From Alphaproteobacteria bacterium (lineage in GTDB: Bacteria; Pseudomonadota; Alphaproteobacteria; Caulobacterales; Aquidulcibacteraceae), in assembly GCA_016124255.1 (NCBI GenBank), contig WGOB01000014.1, positions 1 to 64,000 on the forward strand: a DNA stretch of 64,000 nt. The letters are read 5' to 3'. A program made the translations under genes and the position numbers. The notes under the pieces are model-generated. The model searched no databases. It was not told the DNA's origin and saw only the letters and a program-made list of their open reading frames with translations. Positions 1-6,266 of this stretch are shown one piece after another; position 1 is the stretch's first letter; every line of letters starts with the position of its first letter.

Positions 1-77
1 ATCGCCACGCCCCGATCCCGGATCAGCTTCACCGCCTCAAGCTTGAACTCGCGCGTAAACGCTCTTCGCTGTCCCAT
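1..77 (-). CDS. IS3-family transposase OrfA, N-terminal fragment (runs off window)
   Basis: The minus strand reads MGQRRAFTREFKLEAVKLIR, the typical opening of the OrfA helix-turn-helix subunit of IS3-family transposases (HTH_Tnp_1 type), which binds the element's ends and is normally joined to OrfB by programmed frameshifting. Only the first 25 codons are in the window, so it cannot be said whether the element is intact. The start ATG at 77 is followed upstream by the element's terminal sequence. Confidence 0.75.
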   Translation of the reverse strand, partial: MGQRRAFTREFKLEAVKLIRDRGVA

Positions 78-140
78 GATCGACCTCCGATCCCACCTAA
101 AACACCTAAACCAGGTGTCCGTGAAACCGGCAGCAGCTCA
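78..140 (-). repeat. IS3-type left terminal region with inverted-repeat end
   Basis: Upstream of OrfA on the minus strand the sequence ends with TGAGCTGCTGCCGGTTTCAC. This resembles the TG...CCGGTTTCNCGGACAC terminal repeats of many IS3 elements. The predicted outer tip of the element is base 140. A target-site duplication cannot be tested because the other end is missing. Confidence 0.55.
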
Positions 141-268
141 GGACTGTTCGACGCGAGCAGCGACAAGACAACGTTGCTAAGCGATCTTGTTGGCGTCAGC
201 GCGCTAATTTGTGCGAAGGAGGCAATCGAAACCAACGGCGCAGTTTCCTCACGGGAGTCTCGCCTGCA

Positions 269-655
269 CTACATTGGGGAACGTTGGCCCGCTCCCAGTG
301 ACAAGAGCCCGCCGAGCTCATCGGGGTCGCACTTCAACAGCGCCGATCGACCATCCGCGAGTTGAAGGATCACTAGGTGTGACCGACTACCGCGGCCCAT
401 CACTACTCCTGCTATTAGGCCCACGGGTCCGAGCAGCAAGCCGCCCGCCACCCCCGCCGCCGCCTTGTTGGCGGCCTCGTTGCGCATCTGGTCGGTCACA
501 AGCTGAACCGTGGCGATGTCCTGCTTCTCGACGCGCTCCATTAGAAACGCCAGCTCGACGGGAAGGCTGATTGCGCTGGGGCCCACGAGAAACGTCTTGT
601 GGACCCTCGCGCGTCTGCCCTTCTTCCAGGCTCCGCCCTCGACCGTAATCGGCAT
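269..655 (-). CDS. Hypothetical protein with glycine-rich hydrophobic segment
   Basis: The protein has 128 residues when started at ATG 655; the ORF track extends five codons further to a TTG. I do not recognise it. The middle holds an Ala/Gly-rich hydrophobic stretch (GVAGGLLLGPVGLIAGVVMG) that looks like a glycine-zipper membrane or aggregation segment. It is flanked by a polar N-terminal half and a C-terminal part ending in LLKCDPDELGGLLSL. The C-terminal part reads like a small beta-rich module seen in bacterial proteins of unknown role. The start is favoured by a GAGG-like sequence ten bases upstream. It belongs to the island cargo and stands alone on the minus strand. No function is proposed. 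Confidence 0.55.
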   Translation of the reverse strand: MPITVEGGAWKKGRRARVHKTFLVGPSAISLPVELAFLMERVEKQDIATVQLVTDQMRNEAANKAAAGVAGGLLLGPVGLIAGVVMGRGSRSHLVILQLADGRSALLKCDPDELGGLLSLGAGQRSPM

Positions 656-740
656 CTCGCGCCTCAGCAATACCAGTTCGGGTTTATCCTAGTTCGGTAT
701 TAGTTGGAGAGCCGTTTTCTGTCCAGAAGTAGACACTGGC

Positions 741-1007
741 TTGGCGGCGACCCTTCACGACCCGCGCTACAAGGTGCTCGTCTCCGCGCTGGCGAAGGCG
801 CGCCGCGACGCAGGCCTCAGTCAGCAAGCATTGGGCGAGCGGCTCGACCGCCCGCAGAGCTTCGTCGGCAAGGTCGAGACCCGTGAACGCCGCCTCGACG
901 CGCTGGAACTGTTCGACTACCTCGACGCGCTCGGAGTTCCGGCCGGCGATTTCGTCGCCGACCTCGCCCCGCACATCAAACCCAGAGGCCGCCGCCGACG
1001 CTCGTAG
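741..1007 (+). CDS. XRE-family helix-turn-helix regulator
   Basis: This 88-residue protein is a single Cro/C1-type HTH domain: residues about 18-70 read ARRDAGLSQQALGERLDRPQ followed by the recognition helix region SFVGKVETRERRLD. A basic tail RGRRRRS closes it. Such single-domain proteins normally act as repressors or antitoxin-like DNA binders, but no toxin partner is adjacent. The start is a TTG without a clear ribosome site, so the N-terminus is uncertain. It is clearly related in length and sequence to the regulator at 2578-2835 in the same island. The downstream neighbour is convergent. Confidence 0.75.
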   Translation: MAATLHDPRYKVLVSALAKARRDAGLSQQALGERLDRPQSFVGKVETRERRLDALELFDYLDALGVPAGDFVADLAPHIKPRGRRRRS

Positions 1008-1022
1008 CAGCTAGAGCTTCTG

Positions 1023-1292
1023 CTAGTCGCCGAACTTGTATGTACCGCGGCGACCTTGATAGCGTTTGAATTCTTGAGCGAAGAAGTCTCGTGCCTCGGC
1101 GGACTGATTGCGCGGGGAGTAGACGCCCTCGGCACGCGCCGCTGCGTATCGATCGCCTTTCGCTTTGCGCCTTGCCCACGCCAGCGCTCTTCGAAGCGCC
1201 GCCCGCCGTTCCAGTTTGTCCTCCCGGGCGATCCGCTCGGCGGCTTTGAGCACCGCCGCTCGCGTCAGTTGACCGCCCCAGGGATTACGCAT
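1023..1292 (-). CDS. Small basic hypothetical protein, second gene of a two-gene unit
   Basis: The ORF track lists a longer frame, but the ATG at 1292 is preceded by a near-perfect GAGGAGG ribosome site, giving an 89-residue product beginning MRNPWGGQLTRAAVLKAAER. It is rich in Arg, Lys and Ala with long amphipathic helices and has no recognisable domain. Its start lies 28 bp inside the end of the upstream gene (1265-1768), so the two are probably translated together. The sequence does not suggest a function. Charge and size would fit a nucleic-acid or partner-protein binder, but that is only a guess. Confidence 0.55.
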   Translation of the reverse strand: MRNPWGGQLTRAAVLKAAERIAREDKLERRAALRRALAWARRKAKGDRYAAARAEGVYSPRNQSAEARDFFAQEFKRYQGRRGTYKFGD

Positions 1293-1768
1293 CGTCCTCC
1301 TCGCGTGCTTCCGCCCCCGAACATCTGGGCTGCGAACTGGAAGTTCCGACAGGTGAGGAAGTCGGGGCCGCGATCCGGGAAGAGCCGCCTCGCTGCCGCG
1401 TCGTCGAAGGCGATCCTCTCGCCGTTGATCACCTTGAGGTCGGCGCCTGTGTGGAGTTCGCGTTCGCAGGTCGATCCCGCCTTGGCCCGGATCGCGAGGT
1501 GGAAGTTGTCGACCCAATTGTGAGGCTTCGCCACGCCGCAGATGTAGATGATCGAGTCAGGTAGCGCCGGTATCGAACACTCCCCGCCCTCGGAGAGCGC
1601 CTTGCTCACCGCCGGGATCGGACTTCCCTTCAAGCAGCTGTAGCAGTGGGCGTTCGAGTTGAACCCGGTGACTCGTCTGGCCCAGAAGTATCGAAATCCA
1701 AGGGGGCCAGGGCTGACTAGAATTTTTACTTCGATCCTCTCTGCTCGAATTTTTTTCGAAGTCATCAC
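1265..1768 (-). CDS. Cysteine-rich hypothetical protein
   Basis: The product has 167 residues and no family I recognise. It carries several cysteines, including a CYSC pair around residue 42 and later single cysteines (GECS, YICG, TCER, LTCR, RCV), which could bind a metal or form a structural zinc site. It also has aromatic-rich stretches such as GFRYFWARRV and KPHNWVDNFH. There is no signal peptide or membrane segment. It overlaps the next gene (1023-1292) by 28 bp and is preceded by a strikingly AT-rich region, consistent with recent acquisition. It is island cargo of unknown role. Confidence 0.55.
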   Translation of the reverse strand: MMTSKKIRAERIEVKILVSPGPLGFRYFWARRVTGFNSNAHCYSCLKGSPIPAVSKALSEGGECSIPALPDSIIYICGVAKPHNWVDNFHLAIRAKAGSTCERELHTGADLKVINGERIAFDDAAARRLFPDRGPDFLTCRNFQFAAQMFGGGSTRGGRCVIPGAVN

Positions 1769-2117
1769 AAACTATCCTACAAAAATTTCCCGCAGCGGCA
1801 AGAATTTTTTCCAATAATGCATTGATTAATAAGAAGTTTTTTTGTAGCTGAACGCTAGGTGAGCAGCTCTTGGTTGGCCTCGGTCGATGTGTGCAACGCC
1901 TGATGCACATCGTGACAAACTAACGCTCGATGCACCGCTTCGCGTGACTTTGGCGTGACCGCGGCACACGATCGATCTCGTTGAAAGTCAATCGCTTCAT
2001 CGATCGATGCCTGCGAAAACGCAGAGCGTTGTGTGCAGCATGCCGATCGTCACGATTGAGCGGCAGCGTGGACCGAATATCGATCGAGCCAGCGATCGCA
2101 TGTGCGGCCCTCATATC
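1769..2117. other. AT-rich intergenic region in the island
   Basis: About 350 bp without a convincing gene. Roughly 1770-1860 is markedly AT-rich, with runs such as AAGAATTTTTTCC and AAGTTTTTTTGTAG, unlike the GC-rich surroundings. It probably holds the promoter of the minus-strand pair 1265-1768/1023-1292. The part from about 1900 to 2110 contains repeated GATCGAT words but only short ORFs with poor composition, which I treat as non-coding. Confidence 0.5.
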
Positions 2118-2504
2118 TCAGTCAAGGACCTGTTCAGGAGGGCAACCTCGGTCACCGCCGATGATCGCGCGTGTCACGCCGACCCAGTCCCTGACTTCCC
2201 CATCCCGGATGAGAAGCGCGTGGGTGCGCCATCCCTGATAGCCGCCTGCTCGGTTGCGGGCATTGAAGGTCACGCAGACCTGGTATCCGAGACCCTCGTA
2301 ATGGTTATCCCACTCCACGGGCATCGGTTGAGAGATCGCCCGATACCTGACGCTCTCCGGGTCGACTAACTCTAACTCATAGTGCTCGCGAACGATCCGC
2401 TCGTGGTCGGCGGGGAATTCGCCATACTCTGGCGCGGTCTGCGCTGCGGCGACGCCGCCCAGCAGAAGCGCCAGCGTCGCAATGAACCCCTTCCACATAG
2501 TCAA
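2118..2504 (-). CDS. Secreted hypothetical protein
   Basis: The 128-residue product begins with a classical signal peptide (MTMWKGFIATLALLLGGVAA, likely cleaved after AAA/QT near residue 21), so it should be exported to the periplasm. The mature part includes HERIVREHYELELVDPESVR and a Cys pair (CVTF and RGCP) that could form a disulfide. Small proteins of this layout occur in related bacteria without assigned function. It is divergent from the XRE regulator at 2578, and a 7-bp-arm inverted repeat lies between the two starts, so the regulator may control it. Confidence 0.6.
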   Translation of the reverse strand: MTMWKGFIATLALLLGGVAAAQTAPEYGEFPADHERIVREHYELELVDPESVRYRAISQPMPVEWDNHYEGLGYQVCVTFNARNRAGGYQGWRTHALLIRDGEVRDWVGVTRAIIGGDRGCPPEQVLD

Positions 2505-2512
2505 CCCCCAAG

Positions 2513-2529
2513 TATACGAATATCGTATA
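2513..2529. promoter_or_regulatory. Inverted repeat between divergent genes, probable XRE operator
   Basis: TATACGA-N3-TCGTATA is a perfect dyad in the 73-bp gap between the divergent starts of the secreted protein (2504) and the XRE regulator (2578). Its size suits a small HTH dimer. That it is bound by the adjacent regulator is inference. Confidence 0.5.
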
Positions 2530-2577
2530 TTCCAAGACAGTATTTAGGCAAGGCCGCCAATCTGACGGCGGGCCGGA

Positions 2578-2835
2578 ATGCCGCGATCCGTTTTCACGGA
2601 TGCCTATGGGATACTGCTTAAGGCGCTGATCGCTGCGCGAAAGCGCGCGGGCGTTTCACAGGTCGAACTCTCTGAGCGCTTGGGCAAGCCGCAGCCGTTC
2701 ATCAGCAAGATTGAGCGGGGCGTGCGCCGCATCGACGTGATCGAGTTCGTGGTCATTGCCCGTGCTCTTGACCTAGATCCGGTCAACTTCCTCGGCTCTG
2801 TGGTTCGGAAGTTGCCGGCCTCAATCGACATATGA
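2578..2835 (+). CDS. XRE-family helix-turn-helix regulator
   Basis: This 85-residue single-domain Cro/C1-type DNA-binding protein has its HTH at about residues 20-62 (RAGVSQVELSERLGKPQPFI, then SKIERGVRRIDVIEF). It aligns along its length with the product of 741-1007, sharing the pattern A-R-x-A-G-x-S-Q-x-x-L-x-E-R-L-x-x-P-Q and the R-R-x-D segment, so the island carries two members of one family. The ATG start is supported by the position of the HTH. It is divergent from a secreted protein gene across a short gap that contains a dyad suited to autoregulation. Confidence 0.8.
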   Translation: MPRSVFTDAYGILLKALIAARKRAGVSQVELSERLGKPQPFISKIERGVRRIDVIEFVVIARALDLDPVNFLGSVVRKLPASIDI

Positions 2836-2845
2836 AGCACGGCGT

Positions 2846-2869
2846 ACCTGTGCAGGCGCCTGCACAGGT
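2846..2869. repeat. 24-bp perfect palindrome, with a related site at 2879-2890
   Basis: Half sequence ACCTGTGCAGGC followed by its exact reverse complement with no spacer. Its core GCAGGCGCCTGC recurs as GCAGGTGCCTGC 27 bp downstream, centre to centre. It lies between the convergent genes 2578-2835 and 2905-3750. It could be a protein-binding pair or part of a bidirectional terminator; no T-tract follows. Confidence 0.6.
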
Positions 2870-2904
2870 GCTGGCATTGCAGGTGCCTGCAGCTTCGTGA
2901 TGCA

Positions 2905-3750
2905 TCAAGCCGCGGCACGAGACGGCGGCCAGTGTTCGGTGATCGATACGCCCGCCTTGTCGAGGGTTCGCTCCACCTTCGATTTCGAGACGCCCATCGC
3001 GGCCGCGAGCCGGCGGAATGAGACTCGCTCGCCAGCGGCCGCGAGACAATCAGCGGCCCGGACCACGTCCTCAGCGCTGATGTCCCGCACGGCGCGCGTT
3101 GCGGCGTCTGAGACGGGCGCGGAGCGCGCATCTGAGACAGGCGCAGGCAATGCCCCGGTTGCCATCGCCGCGGCCGCTGCGACGGCCAGCGCGGCGCTTC
3201 TCGGCCGGCCGCGAGACTGGTCCAGCCGCTCGACTTTGCCGCGCTCGGCGCGTCCCACCGCGACAGGCGCAGCGCTTGTCCCGCCAAGCACCCAAAAGGT
3301 CAGTGGCTCCACGAAGGCGATGGCCACACAGATCGCCATCATCAGCGCCGCCGGCCCGTCGACATCTTCTAACGAGCGAACCGGGACATAGACGCGGCCC
3401 TCCGCCGTCGCGGCTGCAGCCTGCGTCACGTCCCAGAAATGGTGAAGCCCGTACGCGCTCCAACCGCCGCACACGATCATCAGGATAAGACACAGCGCGC
3501 GGTCGCGGCCTTCGCGGCGTCTCGCCTGGTGAGACAGGTTGAGGCTGCAGAACTGCGAGATGGCGCACAGCGCCGCCAATGCGACGCCGCCGGCGGATGC
3601 GACGGTGAAACCGCCCCAAACGTCATAGGCCGTGAAGAAACCATAGGCGCTGCACGCGGCGACAATGGCGGACAATCCGATGAAACACAGGCGCGACCAG
3701 AAGTCGGCACGATGTGCGGCGTCAGAGATGCTGGTGACCCAACGAAACAT
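2905..3750 (-). CDS. Four-pass membrane protein with C-terminal helix-turn-helix
   Basis: The 281-residue protein has four predicted membrane helices (about residues 21-42, 46-69, 85-107 and 134-157). A long Ala/Pro-rich linker follows, then a C-terminal segment of about 50 residues (ISAEDVVRAADCLAAAGERV, then SFRRLAAAMGVSKSKVERTL) that reads as a helix-turn-helix. This resembles the architecture of the DUF2637-type membrane-HTH proteins found on plasmids and integrated elements, but I cannot confirm membership. It begins 25 bp after the integrase stop on the same strand, so the two are probably co-transcribed. It may tether or regulate DNA at the membrane; this is inference. Confidence 0.65.
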   Translation of the reverse strand: MFRWVTSISDAAHRADFWSRLCFIGLSAIVAACSAYGFFTAYDVWGGFTVASAGGVALAALCAISQFCSLNLSHQARRREGRDRALCLILMIVCGGWSAYGLHHFWDVTQAAAATAEGRVYVPVRSLEDVDGPAALMMAICVAIAFVEPLTFWVLGGTSAAPVAVGRAERGKVERLDQSRGRPRSAALAVAAAAAMATGALPAPVSDARSAPVSDAATRAVRDISAEDVVRAADCLAAAGERVSFRRLAAAMGVSKSKVERTLDKAGVSITEHWPPSRAAA

Positions 3751-3775
3751 GCGAGTAGACTCGTTGCTTCCGAGT

Positions 3776-5056
3776 TCACGAGACGTTAAGAGCGGTCGGC
3801 GATTTCCGCCGATGATTAGATATTGGAGCTGTGATCACCTCGATCAGAAGCGTTGCCCATGCTTCGAGCGCGGCCCGCTTTTCCTTGTCGTAGGCGTGTC
3901 GATTGTAGACGCGGGTCACCGCCGATCCTTCAGAGGCGTGGCCGAGTACCGCGGAGATGATGTGGGGCGGCATCGCGATGCGCTCGGACGCCATGTAGGT
4001 CGCCATCGTGCGGCGTAGGTCGTGTGGTGTCGCACGGCGAATGCCAGCGGCGCGCACGATCTCTTGCATCGCGCGGGTAAGACTCATCCGTTCCATGTGC
4101 CTGCACTCGTGCCTTGAGTTTGGAAAGGCGTGGCCTTCCCAAGTTTCAGGCGGCCCACCAAATGCCATCCCTAGCAACCATAGGGCCGTTGGAGACAGGG
4201 GGACGGTATGCACCCGTTTGCCCTTGAAACGGCTGGCAGGAATGGTCCAGACGCGACCAGGGACATCAATCTCGTCCGCGTGAAGGCCGATGATCTCAAT
4301 TCCTCTAACTCCGGTCACAAGGGCCAGCCTTATCGCGACGCACAGCCTGGCAGAAACCTGCAAATCCGAGCCCGGCTCATCATCCACGGCCCTCCATAGA
4401 ATTCGCAGCTCATCGTCGTTAAGGATGCGGTCGCGGCTTCCCTCCTTGTAGAGATTGCCCATCCGCGCGATGGGGGAGGCGAGCATGAGTTCGTCGTCAA
4501 CCGCGACGTTGAGCATGTGTCGGATGAGACCAAGTGCGCGATTTGCGGTCGTAGGCCCTGTCGCGCCAATTTCTCTCAGCGCGGCGCGCACCGTGCCGCG
4601 GTCTATCTCGCCCAGTCGGAGGAAACCGATCCTCGGTTCCACCAGCCGCCTCCATACCCAGCGTTGATACTTCTGAGTGCTCGACCGCTTTGCGGGCATT
4701 ACGTCGCGATCGTACACGTTCCATAGATCGACTAGGGTCTGCGGTTTCTCAGCTCTGGGTTTTCGCGCAGTGCGCCGTGCGATCTGACGTTCACGAGCGG
4801 GATCGCGACCCTCGACAACCCCAACGGCGGCCTTGGCCGCTCTCTCTCGCGCGTCCGCGAGGCCAACGCTTGGAAAGCGCCCAAGGCCAAGTTTGGCGCG
4901 TGAGCCGTCAGGACGCGTGTAGCGGAAGAACCAGGACTTCACGCCGGCGGCGCTTACCCTAAGGTAGAGCCCGCGAGTGTAATCGTCGGAGATTTGGGTG
5001 GGTCGCCCATCTTCGCCGGCCACGCCTTCTATGAAACGTGTTGTGAGCTTGGCCAT
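3776..5056 (-). CDS. Tyrosine recombinase / island integrase
   Basis: This site-specific recombinase would integrate and excise the island at tRNA-Gly. The start is taken at the ATG at 5056 (MAKLTTRFIEGV), giving 426 residues; the 37 residues upstream in the ORF track do not resemble the family. An N-terminal DUF4102-type arm-binding domain (GLYLRVSAAGVKSWFFRY, LGLGRFPSVGLADAR) is followed by a core-binding domain and the catalytic domain. The active-site set is complete: R in TGVRGIEI, K in SRFKGKRV, H-x-x-R in PHDLRRTM, H in VLGHAS and the nucleophile Y in VYNRHAY. The attachment-site copy lies about 185 bp upstream of the start, the usual arrangement for P4-like integrases. Confidence 0.92.
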   Translation of the reverse strand: MAKLTTRFIEGVAGEDGRPTQISDDYTRGLYLRVSAAGVKSWFFRYTRPDGSRAKLGLGRFPSVGLADARERAAKAAVGVVEGRDPARERQIARRTARKPRAEKPQTLVDLWNVYDRDVMPAKRSSTQKYQRWVWRRLVEPRIGFLRLGEIDRGTVRAALREIGATGPTTANRALGLIRHMLNVAVDDELMLASPIARMGNLYKEGSRDRILNDDELRILWRAVDDEPGSDLQVSARLCVAIRLALVTGVRGIEIIGLHADEIDVPGRVWTIPASRFKGKRVHTVPLSPTALWLLGMAFGGPPETWEGHAFPNSRHECRHMERMSLTRAMQEIVRAAGIRRATPHDLRRTMATYMASERIAMPPHIISAVLGHASEGSAVTRVYNRHAYDKEKRAALEAWATLLIEVITAPISNHRRKSPTALNVS

Positions 5057-5240
5057 CACAGCCCTCGCGCGCCGGTTTGCGGCAGCCCCGCTCGGGGCCG
5101 TTTCGGGGCCGCAGAATGCGCGACTTGAAGAAACAACATGAGCCCGCATGCAACGGCTTAACCCCAAATGGCAAGCGCGTTCAGGCCCTTGAAAACCAAA
5201 TGAAACCGAACGAAGCTAGTTGAAACGGGCGAGGGCGTTT

Positions 5241-5285
5241 TTCCCAAGCTGAATGTCGGGGGTTCGATTCCCCCCGCCCGCTCCA
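5241..5285 (+). other. 3' half of tRNA-Gly(CCC): island attachment site
   Basis: The sequence starts within the anticodon loop (TTCCCAAGC, anticodon CCC) and continues through a variable region, an intact T-arm (GGGGGTTCGATTCCCCC), the 3' acceptor strand CGCCCGC and an encoded CCA. This matches the 3' part of bacterial tRNA-Gly(CCC) such as E. coli glyU. No matching 5' half is present upstream. It is therefore the duplicated tRNA end left by integration, not a functional tRNA. Confidence 0.85.
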
Positions 5286-5338
5286 GATTGGCGCTGAGAT
5301 CGGCGCTTCCGCCGACGGCCGAGCAGAGGAGAGTGCGC

Positions 5339-6178
5339 GTGGCGGAGTCGGATCTTATCCTTGTGGACGCTCCCCGCCCGTTGGTGCGCCGCATCACGCT
5401 CAACCGCCCTGAGAAGCGCAACGCGCTGTCGAACCGGCTCCGCGCCGACCTCATCGCGGCGCTCGAGGCGGCGGACCGCGATGCGGACGTGCGCGTGACG
5501 ATCATCCGCGGCGCCGGCGCGTGCTTTTCGGCAGGCTACGATCTCTCGCGCGAAGGCGCGCGCGAGCCGCTGCCGTTTCACACCGCCGGGGGACCGGGAC
5601 AATGGGCGCGGCATGTCGTGGAATCCTGTTTCCGCATCTGGGACCTTGCCAAGCCGGTGATCGCGCAAGTGCATGGCTGGTGTCTGGCCGGCGGGTCGGA
5701 ACTCGCTGCGGCGTGCGACCTCGTCTACGTCGCGGAGGACGCGCAGATCGGCTACCCGCCGGTGCGGATGATGAGCCCGCCGGACAATCAGTTTCACGCG
5801 TGGTTCTGCGGTTTGCGACCGGCGATGGAGATGATGCTCACGGGCGACGCGATGGACGGGCGCGAGGCCGTGCGCGTCGGGTTCGCCAATCGGGCGTTTC
5901 CCGCGGACAGTCTCGACCAAGAGACAGTGTCGATTGCAGAGCGCATCGCCAAGATTCCCACCGATGTGCAACAGATGAACAAGCGCTCCGTGCATCGCGC
6001 GATGGAGATCATGGGCTTGCGCGCCGCGGTCCGCGCCGGTGCGGAGATCCAGGCGCTGGCTCTGACGACGGACACGTCGCGCGCGATGTTCGATACATTC
6101 CGCCAGGGCGTCACCAAGGCGCTCGACGCACGCGACGGAGCGTTCGACGATTACCGCACCCGGAAGCCGCCGACCTGA
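5339..6178 (+). CDS. Enoyl-CoA hydratase/isomerase family protein
   Basis: The protein adds water across, or isomerises, enoyl-CoA thioesters in fatty-acid or related acyl-CoA breakdown in the cytosol. The GTG at 5339 is chosen because AGAGGA sits eight bases before it, giving 279 residues. Crotonase-fold marks are visible: ITLNRPEKRNALS at the N-terminus, the first oxyanion-hole loop GACFSAGYDL, and the second WCLAGGSELAAACD. The position of the usual first catalytic glutamate is occupied within that second loop, while the second part reads PVRMMSPP rather than the common G-x-x-P-G-x, so the exact reaction is open. It is the first chromosomal gene after the island boundary. Confidence 0.85.
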   Translation: MAESDLILVDAPRPLVRRITLNRPEKRNALSNRLRADLIAALEAADRDADVRVTIIRGAGACFSAGYDLSREGAREPLPFHTAGGPGQWARHVVESCFRIWDLAKPVIAQVHGWCLAGGSELAAACDLVYVAEDAQIGYPPVRMMSPPDNQFHAWFCGLRPAMEMMLTGDAMDGREAVRVGFANRAFPADSLDQETVSIAERIAKIPTDVQQMNKRSVHRAMEIMGLRAAVRAGAEIQALALTTDTSRAMFDTFRQGVTKALDARDGAFDDYRTRKPPT

Positions 6179-6266
6179 GGCGCTTATCTTCGGCGCAGTG
6201 AGCGGGCCGATCAGGTCCGGCCTTTGGCCGCTTCCGTTTGCTGCAGCGGTGCTATAAGCCACGCTC

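Larger units (their letters stand above)
1..5285. mobile_element. Right end of an integrated genomic island
   Basis: The segment ends at a partial copy of the 3' half of tRNA-Gly(CCC) and carries a tyrosine integrase gene about 185 bp inside that end, the usual layout of an island integrated into a tRNA gene. Its contents (IS3 fragment, two small XRE regulators, unrecognised genes, an AT-rich patch) contrast with the housekeeping genes that start right after 5285. The left end and the intact tRNA are outside the window, so total size is unknown. Both the boundary and the tRNA identity are read by eye. Confidence 0.75.

Noticed and set aside
741-1292. XRE gene plus small neighbour as a toxin-antitoxin pair
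   Set aside because: The neighbour is convergent, not in the same operon, and has no toxin-like motif.
1920-2114. 64-residue minus-strand ORF
   Set aside because: Arg/His-rich with GATCGAT repeats, no ribosome site and no domain; treated as non-coding.
4164-4179. 16-mer GCCATCCCTAGCAACC shared between the integrase gene and the hairpin near 29145
   Set aside because: One exact 16-mer match is about what chance gives in 64 kb, and the contexts are unrelated (coding versus hairpin).
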